From NCBI GenBank assembly GCA_009363875.1, contig CM018690.1, positions 16,075,692 to 16,139,691 on the forward strand: a DNA stretch of 64,000 nucleotides, given 5' to 3'. Shown here piece by piece: positions 33,244 through 45,033 of the stretch. Every line of letters starts with the position of its first letter. The first letter of the stretch is position 1. This DNA is from Mikania micrantha. Taxonomy: Eukaryota; Streptophyta; Magnoliopsida; Asterales; Asteraceae. The position numbers were made by a program, and so were the translations under genes. The notes under the pieces are model-generated. The model searched no databases. It saw only the letters and a list, made by a program, of their open reading frames with translations, and was not told the origin of the DNA.

Positions 33244-34734
33244 CTTTAAAGTTTTGTATTCTGTAATATATATGTAATTTGATTTTTTAATAACTTTTGT
33301 TCACAAGCTTTAAAAAATAGCTTGCTATGTGCTTATTTTTATTAAGTGTATAAAAAATTGAGTTGGTCTGCATGTCAACATAAATTTTGTTTGAAAACGA
33401 GTTGCTTTGAATATAATACTTTTTTTTGGGGCTTATTTTATATATGTTTTGAGATGGCCTATGCGACGTCGTAAATTTTGTTCAAAGTCAAGTTGTGTTA
33501 AATATAATACGTTTTTGTTAGATAAGATAAATTTGAGTTTGGTCATAAATTAATGAGTTTGGTCGATAATCTATACTTTGTCACACTTCATACATTTGGA
33601 GTCGCATGTGAAAAAAAAGGCTAATTCGTGTATTGTATGTCAGTGGTGTTTGCCACTCACAAATTTAACCCCTCCCCTCAACTTTCATGAATCGTTGCTT
33701 TTACCTACTCAAGTTTTTAAAGTTATGAGTGTAGTGTGTATATATCTTTCTTTATATACTTTTGTTCGTGAACTTTTAAAAATTGTTTACCATGTGCTTA
33801 ATATTAAGTATTTACCAAGTTTGCTCTACGTTTGACGTAAATTTTATTTTGAAACGAGTCGGATAAATATTTTTGCTTATTGTTTTGTGTGTTTCAAGTT
33901 AGTCTTTATAACAACATAAATTTTGATTTGAAACAAATACAATACATTTTGATTTGCACAATCACATCTCATAGACACGAATCAAAACAAATGAATTCGT
34001 TTTGCTACGAACTTTGAAGGTTTCGTTTCTCTTCTGCTACTCAAGCTTCAACCCATCCTTGTCCGGTCTCAGGAAAGCATGATGTTGGGTTTATAATAAG
34101 TTATATATAAAAGTTGTTTAAAAGAAAACGACAAACCAAAGGATATGAGAATTATCCAAAAAGTCCTCTACATAATAGTCACGTGTGCCTTTCGTAACTT
34201 TAACTATGGATGGTGCTAGATGGTTGTATGGAAATCAGACAATAATAAAACACAATTTCTAATGGGCCAGTATATTTGGACACCTTTTCGAGATCAAGTA
34301 ACATCACTAATATTAATACAAGTCGTATTATTGCAATTATATATATCACGTGACATTCTGTTCTAATTTATCACATTTGAGCTATGCCTTTATAACCACC
34401 CCAGTTGTGTTAGTTTATTACGTCATTTAAATAAGACGTAACTACTTTCACGTTCTCTAGTAACTACCCAATCCACCAATTTATCAACACACAAGAAAAC
34501 CTAAAACAACATATGTTTAAACTTTTATAAAACTAACGACATATATACAAATAAATATTAAACCTGATGAGTTTTTCATAAACACATGTATACTCATTAC
34601 TGAATTTGTTGTTCTCAATTGACTTCGTTAAACTTTTAACAAGACTTAAAATTATGTAACATAGAAGTATAAACAAAAGAAATTTAATGAAAGATGAATA
34701 AATAAATAAATAAAATGAAGGATATACCGTTCCT

Positions 34735-34736
<2 letters not shown>
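33244..34736. other. Intergenic DNA with a diverged internal duplication
   Basis: Sequence at about 33250-33420 resembles 33720-33900: TTTTGTTCACAAGCTTTAAA versus TTTTGTTCGTGAACTTTTAA, then CATGTGCTTA and a GTTTGAAACGAGT-like word in both. No gene is recognised. Confidence 0.5.

Positions 34737-34780
<44 letters not shown>
34737..34780. repeat. (TA)n microsatellite
   Basis: TA dinucleotide run forming the left border of foldback element D. Confidence 0.95.
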
Positions 34781-34785
<5 letters not shown>

Positions 34786-36132
34786 AAGGGTATAAAAAAT
34801 AACCCTCTTTTTTTGCTACAACTACATAACTCATTTCAACCAATCATAAGCTTACACATATACATTTCATTAAAATATTAAAAAGGGCATCATAGTCATT
34901 TTACCCCTTATAAGTTTTCCCCCACTCTTTTTTAAACATTAATAACTTTTTTATAATATATTATTTTTTAAAAAAAATTGCACCATTATATTCGTCTCAT
35001 TTTTCTCTTTAATTCCGTTATAGTCTCGACTAATTTTTTTTACCTTTTTTAGATGCCATATATTTACATCATTGTAACGAGCTTAAATATAACAAATTTA
35101 TTTGAAATTTTTTAAAAAATGATAAATTACAGTGATGTAAGTTACATTGACGTAATTTATCGTGATGTAATTTACATTGACGTAAAATTCGGTTTCGGTT
35201 TTTTTCGATGAATTTGGTTTAAATTACAGTGATGTAATTTAAACATTAATAACTTTTTTATAATATATTTATTTTTTAAAAAAAATTGCACCATTATATT
35301 CGTCTCATTTTTCTCTTTAATTCCATTATAGTCTCGACTAACTTTTTTTACCTTTTTTAGATGCCATATATTTACATCATTGTAACGAGCTTAAATATAA
35401 CAAATTTATTTGAAATTTTTTTAAAAATGATAAATTACAGTGATGTAAGTTACATTGACGTAATTTATTGTGATGTAATTTACATTGACGTAAAATTCGG
35501 TTTCGGTTTTTTTTCGGTGAATTTGGTTTAAATTACAGTGATGTAATTTACATTGACAACAAATTAGTTTAAATTTTTTTCGAACAATGAAAAATTACAT
35601 CACTATAATTATCATTGTGAGAAAAAAAATCAAAATAATGTGTTCTATTTCATCACTGTAATTTATCATTGTAATTATCATTGCTAGAAAAAAAAATTAA
35701 ATAATGTGTTACGTCACCGTTAATTATGTCATTGTAAATTACTTCATTTTGTGTTACATTACTGTAATATAACATTGCTATAATTTTTTTAATTAATTTG
35801 CTATCTTTAAGTTCGTTACAATGATGTAAATACATGACATAAAAAAAAAACTAGTCAAGATTATAACGAAATTAAAGGGAAAAATGAGACGAGTATAATG
35901 GTGCAATTTTTTTTAAAAAATAATATAGTATTAAAAAGTTATGAATGTTTAAAAAAAAAGGGGGTAAACTTTACTTAAATAACAAATGTCTTAAATACCC
36001 TTTATATTAAAAAAAAAGAAAAAAAAGGAATCTGACACGTGTCACGATCCTACACACTTTCCTTTTTCAAGCAACCATTGGATGATGGTTAATGGGTTGT
36101 AACAAAAGATGAGGGTTATCAAAAATTCCATG

Positions 36133-36137
<5 letters not shown>
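34781..36137. mobile_element. Foldback element D
   Basis: It starts TAGGGAAGGGTATAAAAAAT and the reverse complement of its right end is TAGGGCATGGAATTTTTGAT, both followed by AACCCTC and the words CTACAAC / TTGTAAC. (TA)n lies on both sides. The interior has a 307-bp tandem duplication (34934-35240 and 35241-35547) and many TTACAGTGATGTAA/TTACATTGACGTAA palindromes. No coding capacity. Confidence 0.85.

Positions 36138-36200
<63 letters not shown>
36138..36200. repeat. (TA)n between foldback elements D and E
   Basis: TA run with a single phase slip, the only sequence separating D from E. Confidence 0.95.
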
Positions 36201-36205
<5 letters not shown>

Positions 36206-37488
36206 CAAGGTATAAAAAATAACCCTCATCTTTTGCTACAACTACATAACCCATTTCAACCAATCATAAATTTACACATAAGCATTTCATTAAAATATTA
36301 AAAAGGGCATTATAGTCATTTTACCTTTATAAGTTTTTTCCCCCTCATTTTTAAACATTAATAACTTTTTTATAATATATTATTTTTTAAAAAAAATTGC
36401 ACCATTATATTCGTCTCATTTTTCTCTTTAATTCCGTTATAATCTCGACTAAGTTTTTTTTACTTTTTTTAGACGCCCTATATTTACATCATTGTAATGA
36501 GCTTAAATATAACAAATTTATTTGAAATTTTTTTAAAAATGATAAATTACAGTGATATAATTTACATTGACGTAATTTATCGTACGTGATGTAATTTACA
36601 TTGACGTAAAATTCGGTTTCGGTTTTTTTCGGTTAATTTGGTTCCGGTTCGGTTTTTTCGGTTAATTCGGTTTCGGTTCGGTTTTTTTTGGCTTTTTGCT
36701 CATCCCTAATTTGTAACGAGCCTAAATCCAACAAATTAGTTTGAATTTTTTTCGAACAATGATAAATTACATCACTATAATCATCATTGTTAGAGAAAAA
36801 AATCAAAATAATGTGTTATATTACATCATTGTAATTTATCATTGCAATTATCATTGTTAGAGAAAAAATAAAATAATGTGTTATATTACATCACTGTAAT
36901 TTATCATTGTTAGAAAAAAATTTAAAATAATGTGTTATATTTATGCTCGTTATATCGATGTTTAATAATAGACAATGAGAAAAAAAATTAAAAAAACTTG
37001 TCAACATTATAACGAAAATTACATCACTGTAAATAATATGTTACGTCACCGTTAATTATGTCATTGTAAATTACTTCATTTTGTGTTACATTACTTCATT
37101 TTGAGTTACATTACTGTAATTTACCATTGTTAGAAAAAATTTCTAATTAATTTGCTATCGTTAAGCTCGTTACAATGATGTAAATACATGACATCAAAAA
37201 AATAAAAAAAAACTAGTCGAGACTATAACGAAATTAAAGAGAAAAATGAGATGAGTATAATGATGCAATTTTTTTAAAAAAATAATATAGTATAAAAAAG
37301 TTATGAATGTTCAAAAAAAAAGGGGTAAACTTTACATAAATGACAAATGTCCTAAATGCCCTTCATACTAAAGACAAAGGAATTGACACGTGGCACGATC
37401 CCACACACTTACATTTTTCAAGTAACCATTGGATGATGGTTAATGGGTTGTAGCAAAAGATGAGGGTTATTAAAAATTCCATCCCCTA
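36201..37488. mobile_element. Foldback element E, same family as D
   Basis: It starts TAGGGCAAGGTATAAAAAAT and ends AAAATTCCATCCCCTA, closely matching D, in the same orientation. It has one rather than two copies of the 307-bp internal unit, plus a CGGTTTCGGTTCGGTT insertion near 36613-36690. Confidence 0.85.
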
Positions 37489-37510
37489 TATATATATATA
37501 TATATATATA

Positions 37511-37893
37511 TAGGATTGGGATCAAATAATAACTCACTCTTAAATTAATAACCCAGATAACTTTGCCAAAATGAAGCCAAATCTTGTATTTTTTTAACAT
37601 CATTGTAACATATTTAGAACACTATGTTCTTTTATGAGTTTGCGAAAATTTATCATCGTTTGAGAGTTTACATCGATGTAAGTTTTGGGCCTAAAACAGT
37701 TGCAGTGCTGTAAATCAAAAACTTACAACGACGATATCTCTTAAACGGTGATGAATTTCACAAACTCATAAAAGAACATAGTGTTTTAAATGTGTTACAG
37801 TGATGTTAAAGAAAATCCAAGATTTAACTTCATCTTGGCAAAGTTATCTGGGTTATTGCTTTAAGAGTGGGTTATTATTTAAATACTTTCCTA
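37511..37893. mobile_element. Foldback MITE B, same family as element A
   Basis: It runs from TAGGATTGGGATCAAATAAT to the complementary end ATTTAAATACTTTCCTA. The arms pair over most of their length (AACTTTGCCAAAATGAAG facing CTTCATCTTGGCAAAGTT). It is separated from E only by (TA)n (37489-37510). Confidence 0.85.
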
Positions 37894-37955
37894 TATATAT
37901 ATTCACACGCAAACCTATGAATTTAATGTTCTGTTTGTATCAAATAATTGCTACG

Positions 37956-40900
37956 TAGATATGGGCAAACCGGGTTCAAATTTAAACCCGAACCGGGTTC
38001 AATTTTGGACCGGGTCCGGTGAAACCGGTTTTGAGGTGAATCCGAACCGGTTTGAAACCGGTTTCACATTTGTAGATCTAAAACCGGTAGAACCGGGTAG
38101 GGTAGGGTCGGGTCCAGAACTGGGTACACCTACCGGGTTCAAACCGGGTTCGGTTTAATTTTTTTTTTTTTATAAATGTGAATACATAAATAAAAAGAAA
38201 ATAATATTAAAAACATACATTATTATTTCTAATAATTTACAATAAATTACATAGATAACTTAAAAATAAAAATAACTTTTAATACATTTATTTATATTTC
38301 AATTATTTAAAAAAAAGACATACATAAATAATAAAAAAAATACTTGATTTAAGAACATGTATAAAAAAAATAATGATATTAAAGAAATTCATTATTATTT
38401 CTAGTAATTTTACAATAAATTACATACATAACATAAAAATAAAAATTGTATTTAACATTTATTTCTCTTTTAATTATTTAAAAAAACATACATAACTTAA
38501 AAATATAAATACAAATACAATAACTTGAGAACATGCGTTTTATTCCGTGCTTGTTCCCGCTTGCGTTTGCGTACGTTTACGAGCACGAGCTTCTTGTGCA
38601 AGTTCTTCATCGGATATGTCGGGAGATAATCCTTCATCCACCTCCTCTTCGTGTACCCTTGTTTCAAGTTCGATTTCATCTTCGAGGTTTGTTATGTTTT
38701 GAATTCGATCAATCGCGTCCAAGTGATCCTTTAAGCAAATACACATCTCTACTGATTCCGGAGTAAGTCTTGTTCTTCGTAAAGATAATACCCTGCCACT
38801 AAGAGAAAACGCAGATTCCGAAGCTACCGTAGAAGCTTGGACGGTTAGTAAATCACGTGCCGTAGTGGATAGAATCGGATAATCGGATTCTTTTCCTTTC
38901 CACCATGACAAAAGGTCTAAATTGTGATAATCCTGAGATTGAAAAGTGGAAACAAAATCTGTTCCACTATACCTTCCGAGCTCACTTGCAGGGGTGTTAC
39001 CCCTTTGTCGTTTTGCCGTTTCATTACGAACGGTATTAAATAAACTAAGAAGCGGATCACGAGGTCTACTACTCGAGCTTGATGCGCTCGTGCTCGTACG
39101 TATGTTTATATTAGGACCATATTTATTTAAATAAAATTCATACATACTTTGTAAACTTTTTTGAAAACTTTTTTTTGCATCATTTGAAAAATTTGGATCT
39201 TCTTCATGAATATCCAAATTATCATTTATTTCGTCTATCAAACATTCAACCCCCGTAACATTCAAAATTGGGTTTAAAGCAGCGGCACAAGTAAACACGG
39301 GTGGTAAATCTTTAAAATATTTCTTTAATTTGACTTTCATTGGACTTATCATTTCTTCAAACATTTGGTTTTTCATTTCAAAATTTTTTAAATTTGACGT
39401 CATCAAATACAATTCTGGTAACACCAATGGACTAGTAGGATAATAAACCCCTGATAATTTTGTAGTGGCGGTTTTAAAAGCTTCAAGAAAATCAGTTAAA
39501 TCTTGAATATTCTCCCAACACAAGTCCGAAAACGCAGATTCGGCGTAACCACCTTCACAAAGACTCGTATGAAATGTTTGTAAAGTTGCTCTTTGTTTTA
39601 AAGCACTTTCAAACATTTTAAAAGTGGAGTTCCACCGAGTAGGTACATCCCAATTAGGACCATAACAAGGTCTGTTCGTATCTTTACACAATTTTTTGTA
39701 ATCGGTAAATGTTTTTCTACTTTTTTTAAAAACATCATGTATCATATTTCTAAAACCATATTTGAAAGTTTCAAGATTCGGTGAAGAAAGACCGTCTAGC
39801 ACTGCTAAGTTAATAATATGTGCTACACATCGAGTGTGGAAAAATATACCGTTGCAAAATGGTGTGTATTTTAATTTTAATTTTTCCACTGCAGCAGTGT
39901 TGTTTGAAGCATTATCAAATGCTATTGAAAATAGTTTCTTTTCCAAATTAAATTGTGTTATTACGAAATCTAATAGTTGAAACAAATATTTAGCCGTATG
40001 TGGATACGGGAAAAGTTCAAACGCAATCGTACGTTTCATCATTTGCCACGAACCGGGATCCACCCAATGGGCGGTGACGCAAATATACGATTCCGGTAAA
40101 CCATGTGATGCAGACCAAACGTCTGTAGTTAAGTTTACACCAGTGTTTAGTTTTTCAAAAAATAAGATCAAATCTTTTTTTGCGTTGTTCCACATTTTTA
40201 AACAATGACGCCTTAGCGTCCTTCGACCTACATGATTATAACGAGGCTGAAGCGTATCTCGAATCATGTTTGTTAAACGAGGGTTGTCGAAATGTCCAAA
40301 CGGCAACGCCTCTTGAATCACGAACTTCGCCATTCTATCACGAACCTCGTCTACGTTGTAGTGAAAAATTCCACCATCATTATTGATTTGTGTTTGTTGT
40401 CTTTCTGGATCATTCTTCAACGCCTTGCAAAATGGTTTGGTAATATGTTTCTTCAAACTCGTGTTTGATTCTTTTGCAAGAAGCATACCACAATACTTGC
40501 AACGAGCCTTTTGAGACCCATCACTCATCTCAACTAAATCCCAGTTACACCATATTTCCATGTTCCTACTATGCGTAAGAACACGGACAACTGAAACTTC
40601 GGCGTTAGAACCTTGACCGACAGAAGATGTAGATTGAGCCATTGCGTTAACAAGCGGTTTAAAATACGCGTGTAATAAAAATGTATCGCGAAACAAAGAG
40701 AGTAAAGCAGTCGGGTATACGAAACGAGAACGTTTTTGGCTTAGAATGTTCGTTTTCAAGTGTGGAATCAAACTAAACCAAGCCACAACAATTTATACTA
40801 AGTTTTGGACCAAAAAACATCAAAAAAAGGGCTAAAAATCGGTCCAAACGGCTAGTTCAACGGCTAGAACTCGACTTTATGGTTCAAACAGTCAAAACCG

Positions 40901-41089
40901 GGTTGAAACCGGGTTGGAGCTATCGGGTTGGAACCGGTTCGGGTTGAACCCGGTTTGGAACCGGTGGAGAAATTCAAAATGGGAACCGGTGGGTTCTACC
41001 GGGTTGGGGGTAGACCGGGTTGGAACCGGGTCCGGTTCCGGGTTGAAAATCGGGTTCGGGTTAGGAACCGGTTTTTTTGCCCATCTCTA
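37956..41089 (-). mobile_element. Complete hAT transposon
   Basis: The element is 3134 bp, with terminal inverted repeats TAGATATGGGCAAA and TAGAGATGGGCAAA and the flanking direct repeat ATTGCTACG (37947-37955 and 41090-41098; hAT duplications are 8 bp, so one base is chance). Both subterminal zones (37967-38160 and 40880-41075) are packed with ACCGGGTT/AACCGGTTC words, as expected for transposase binding sites. A single transposase gene occupies the middle. Ends, target repeat and gene are all intact. Confidence 0.94.
38540..40786 (-). CDS. hAT-family transposase, intact 748-codon frame
   Basis: This enzyme would cut and paste the surrounding element. A BED-type zinc finger occupies about residues 76-125, with Cys96, Cys99, His114 and Cys120 as likely ligands. 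The catalytic core shows LTTDVWSASH (Asp222), AFDNASNNT (Asp291) and the conserved RCVAHIINLAV (319-329); the C-terminal dimerisation region has LLSWWKGKESDYPILSTTAR and ASTVASESAFSLSGRVLSLR. The frame has no stop or shift. Met49 (ATG at 40642, MAQSTSSVGQ) is the likelier start, because the first 48 residues have no family character and reach toward the subterminal repeats. With either start the gene has no visible intron. It may be active. Confidence 0.94.
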   Translation of the reverse strand: MAWFSLIPHLKTNILSQKRSRFVYPTALLSLFRDTFLLHAYFKPLVNAMAQSTSSVGQGSNAEVSVVRVLTHSRNMEIWCNWDLVEMSDGSQKARCKYCGMLLAKESNTSLKKHITKPFCKALKNDPERQQTQINNDGGIFHYNVDEVRDRMAKFVIQEALPFGHFDNPRLTNMIRDTLQPRYNHVGRRTLRRHCLKMWNNAKKDLILFFEKLNTGVNLTTDVWSASHGLPESYICVTAHWVDPGSWQMMKRTIAFELFPYPHTAKYLFQLLDFVITQFNLEKKLFSIAFDNASNNTAAVEKLKLKYTPFCNGIFFHTRCVAHIINLAVLDGLSSPNLETFKYGFRNMIHDVFKKSRKTFTDYKKLCKDTNRPCYGPNWDVPTRWNSTFKMFESALKQRATLQTFHTSLCEGGYAESAFSDLCWENIQDLTDFLEAFKTATTKLSGVYYPTSPLVLPELYLMTSNLKNFEMKNQMFEEMISPMKVKLKKYFKDLPPVFTCAAALNPILNVTGVECLIDEINDNLDIHEEDPNFSNDAKKSFQKSLQSMYEFYLNKYGPNINIRTSTSASSSSSRPRDPLLSLFNTVRNETAKRQRGNTPASELGRYSGTDFVSTFQSQDYHNLDLLSWWKGKESDYPILSTTARDLLTVQASTVASESAFSLSGRVLSLRRTRLTPESVEMCICLKDHLDAIDRIQNITNLEDEIELETRVHEEEVDEGLSPDISDEELAQEARARKRTQTQAGTSTE

Positions 41090-41098
41090 ATTGCTACG

Positions 41099-42377
41099 TG
41101 AATAGCATAATATAACGTCTTGTTAAACAATTTGCACACAAATTAATCATTGAATAGTAAGCAGAACTAATCATATCTCATGATACAATTTACTAAATCT
41201 GTTGAAAGAAGAACAAAATATGACTTGTATATATCTATATTACTCGTGTAAGCTCGTATGAGTCGTATATGGGGTGTCCTAAAATATCTATTTTGGTCAA
41301 ATTACAATGAATATACAAACCCGTATTTAATTCTTTTGTATATCTGTTTCAATTATACTTAAAGTGTTTTGGTGACTTTTACATCATGTGTTTTGATGAC
41401 TTGCAACATTAATTATTGTTCAACTTTAAATGTTTTTAAAAGTAATGATTGTGCGAAATAATGAAAATCTGTTAATGTTGTAACTTTGAAAAATATTATT
41501 TATATAGTTTTTACACTATATTTGTTTCTTTTATTCAATAATTTAACTTATAATTTTTCCAAAAATATAAATATCTATTATAAAAGTAAATTGAATGTTG
41601 TAAAATAATTTGATTTGTTCTAAGAAACAATTTGATTAGGAAAAATAGATGTAAAAATGGGTAGTGTTGTGAAACAATAAAAATTGGTTAAATATATATG
41701 CAATGAAAAGAAAATAAGTGTTTTTATAAAAAAGTAAAAACCTAATATATTAGGTTTCTTTATGATTGTTTTAGAAGTTTAGTGTTGGAATGGGGATTGT
41801 CGTATGGTGCCTTTCCAAAATGGTGTTCTAACAAGCATGTGCCATAGGTAGCAAAACAAAACAGGAATGTCTTTTAACACTAGAACCAAAAACGTCTACT
41901 AGTTGTGTTCAAAAGAGGATGTTGGTTGTGGTGTCAAGGCAAAGTGAAAACAAAGGTGGTAGTGGAAGTTAATCATCAACAATGGGCCTATAATAACAGG
42001 TCAGACACGACCAATTAAGACACGATACATTAAGACATTAAATATGAGATGGGTAGACAAGAACACGACACAAATTATTGTCATGTATGTTTTTTCAAAC
42101 ATAAACACGAACCATTAAATCACGTAAACCCGTTAAGAAACTATGATTAGAGAATTAGAAATTTTAAGAAGCTAATTGGTTATCCACATATTTTATTATA
42201 TTATTTATTTTATAATATAAATTTTAAATAGGTCTTAACCCGTCTAACGGGTCTTAATTGGTCTTAACGGATTTTTACCTGTTTAGACACGAAAAATAAA
42301 CAGATCTTAATGTGTCGACCTGTTTTAAACACGAAACATGTTAAAGGTAAATACAAAACATATTAAAGTTATGTTGT
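41099..42377. other. AT-rich intergenic DNA
   Basis: No gene is recognised. The block 41990-42350 with repeated CACGA, CCCGTTAAGA and GGTCTTAA words resembles a worn non-autonomous DNA element, but borders were not found. Confidence 0.45.
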
Positions 42378-42382
42378 GTTAA

Positions 42383-43256
42383 TGTAAAGACTAATAAAGG
42401 TTGATGCTCACCAAACTTCTTATTTGTCTAAGTACTGGAACTACAAAGACTAACAGCCTTCGGAAGGAAGGAGTTACTCTTCGGAAGCAACATTGCTTCC
42501 GAAGGATAACTCATTCCTGCCGAAGGATGTACAAGACAACTGCTTCAGAAGATCAACACTTAGAAGATTTAAAGCTTCAGAGCTTTCGAAGACTTAAAGC
42601 TTCTGAAGAACAAAAGCTTCCGAAGACACTTCTCAGCATCTTCCTTGTACAAAGACTTCTGAGATTAATTCTCTGACAAAGACTGTAGCTGATTACCTTT
42701 TATGGTACAAAAGGTGCTGACAACAAACATGTTGGTCTGATCAAAACAAAGATAACATACCGAGAGTCAGACACAACACCTTACTTCTTCTCAGTAGCAT
42801 TAAATGCAAAAGATTGCCTGAAGCTTTTGAAGATCAAAACATTAAATGCCTTTTGTATTTAGCTAGTCTTTTGCAAAGTCAATGTCAACAATTGTAATCA
42901 TTGTAATTGAGTGTCTTATCCTGTTAAGACACTTTAGATACTAGAATAATCTTTCCTTTGGTTATTGTCTAGTATACCCAACTTGTATTCCTACAAGTAT
43001 ACGGTTGTAGCCTTGGCTATATAACCCCTCATTGTAACTTGTATAAGTGTGCTTGCTTGCTGTAACACTTGTATTACTTTTGAGAGAAATATATCTTTGA
43101 GCTTGAAATTAATTCTTGTGTTCTTACTTGTGTTCGAAGATTGTTTAATTACCTTGAGTGTTTGAGAGATCCTTCTAACAGAGATTCTGCATCTGTTAGA
43201 TTGATAGAAAGAAATACTTATGAAGTGTTGTTTGAAGTTAACAACCCGATCCAACA
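42383..43256 (+). repeat. 5' LTR of the SIRE element
   Basis: This 874-bp LTR starts TGTAAAGACTAATAAAGG and ends CCCGATCCAACA. TATATAA at 43018-43024 is the likely promoter. The first 250 bases hold seven CTTCNGAAG-like palindromes. Confidence 0.95.
43018..43024 (+). promoter_or_regulatory. TATA box in the SIRE 5' LTR
   Basis: GGCTATATAACC is placed about 640 bases into the LTR and conserved in the 3' copy. Confidence 0.7.
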
Positions 43257-43258
43257 AG

Positions 43259-43270
43259 TGATATCAGAGC
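43259..43270 (+). promoter_or_regulatory. Primer binding site of the SIRE element
   Basis: TGATATCAGAGC follows the 5' LTR and matches the initiator tRNA-Met primer site TGGTATCAGAGC at 11 of 12 bases. Confidence 0.85.
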
Positions 43271-43360
43271 ATTGGCTTTTGAACTTAAGTGACTAATCAT
43301 CCTTAAGTTACCAGTTCTATTTCTTCTAAAAATCTCATTACTTCAAAACTCGTATCCTCT

Positions 43361-44995
43361 GTGTTTGATCAAATGACTGCTCTAAACAAACATGATACAG
43401 AGAATGTTACTCTCAAGAAGCCACCAATGTTTACTCCAGAACACTATGACACATGGAAAGTCAGGATGGAGGGTTTCATTAGGAATCAAGACTTCAAGCT
43501 TTGGAAGTCAGTTCTTGAAGGGCCTTTAATCCCAACTGTTACTGCTGCTGGCGCCGGTGGAGTACCTGTGCCAAAAGATCCAGCTCTTTATTCAGACGAA
43601 GATTACAAGAGAATGGAGGTGGACTCGAAGGCGTTGTGGCTCATCTAGATGGCTATTCCCAACTCAATCATACATGCATTCAACAAATGAAAATCTGCTT
43701 AAGAGCTGTGGAACTCTCTACAGCAAATGTATGAGGGATCCGAAGATGTCAGAGAAAATAAGAAGGACATGTTGAAACAGAAGTTTGAGAACTTCTGCCA
43801 AGAAAACAATGAGAAGATGTCTTCTCAATATCTCAGGTATGTTCAGTTGGTTGATGAGTTAGTAGCTGTAGGTGTCAAGATGGAGAACCAAGATGTGATC
43901 AGAAAGTTTCTTAGATCACTTCCACAAGCATGGAACATATATTCTGTTGCCATTCGAAGAACATAAAATCAAAGAACTCTGAAACTTGGAGAATTGTTTG
44001 GTATACTCAGTGCTTACCAGATGGAAATCGATGCACATGAACCTAAACCTTCTCATATACCTTCTGGTTCAGTAGCCCTTTATGCACCCATCAACAATCC
44101 TCCTTACCAGAGTTATCAACCCATATACCACCCTACTTCCACACCCATTGTCACCTTCTCAGAAACCCTAACTCCATCAACCACACACTCAAACCTATTC
44201 TCTAACTCAGCTCCACTACTGACCACTAGGCAAGGAGCTTTTATGGCTGAAGAAACCAACTATTTTCACTTGTGCCAGGAAGATTTAGATGGCATTCCTA
44301 CAAATGACCTTGAGGAGATGGACATCAACTACCAGATGGCCATGATCTCCTATAGAGCAAAGAAGTTTTATCAATGAACTGGCAGACAGTTCAAAAAGCA
44401 CAACATGAAAACTGGGTTTGGGCTTGACAAGTCTAAGCTCAAATGCTTCAACTGTCAACAGCTAGGGCATTTTGCCAAAGAGTGCAAATCCTCAAGGACT
44501 CAGCCATCAACATCTAGACAACCACATCAAAGACCATTAAGCTCATCAAACAATGCTAATGTTGCAGAACAAGACTTTGCAGATTGGAGTTTCCAAGCTG
44601 AGGATGCTTCCAAATCCAACAGTGCTTTGATGGCAAATGACTCAACTTCTTCATTCAAGGTAAGTGATGATATGTGCACACCTGAATGTTTAGAGAAGTT
44701 AAATGTTTATAAAAGGATAAATTCTCAACTCTGTAATAAGCTTGAGTCTTTACAAGTTGTCAAGGTAAATTTCTTTGAATCAGAAAGAAATTACAAATAA
44801 AATATTGAGGAAATGGAAAAGACCATTTCTAGTTTAAAACATGAAGACACTAACAAACAGTGTCAAATTAACAATCTTTTAGAAAGACTAACCACTGCCA
44901 AGACAGAACTTGTATTGGTTGAGTCTTACAGAGACAAATTTTTAAGCCAATGTGAAAAGTATGAAAAACTTTTCAGAATGAGTGACACAGCTGAG
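43361..44995 (+). pseudogene. SIRE gag, in-frame stops
   Basis: A single frame runs from MTALNKHDTENVTLKK (ATG at 43373) and reads HYDTWKVRMEGFIRNQDF and KKDMLKQKFENFCQEN, the copia gag core. The zinc knuckle is CFNCQQLGHFAKEC (about 44447-44488), followed by a coiled coil. Stops at 43646, 43688, 43700, 43964, 44375 and 44798 interrupt it. Gag would form the particle; this one is not translatable as a whole. Confidence 0.9.
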
Positions 44996-45033
44996 TTAGT
45001 AAAAAAAAGAGGGGCTGGTTTGGTTATAACAAG

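Noticed and set aside
34781..37893. Helitrons
   Set aside because: The ends are inverted repeats bordered by TA tracts, without a 5' TC, a 3' CTRR or a short hairpin just before the 3' end.
38533..40386. Plus-strand ORFs opposite the hAT transposase
   Set aside because: They are antisense shadows of the long minus-strand frame, which has clear BED and catalytic motifs.
42383..42640. Heat-shock elements in the SIRE LTR
   Set aside because: The palindromes are TTC-N-GAA with one base between the half sites, while the heat-shock element needs two (TTCNNGAA).
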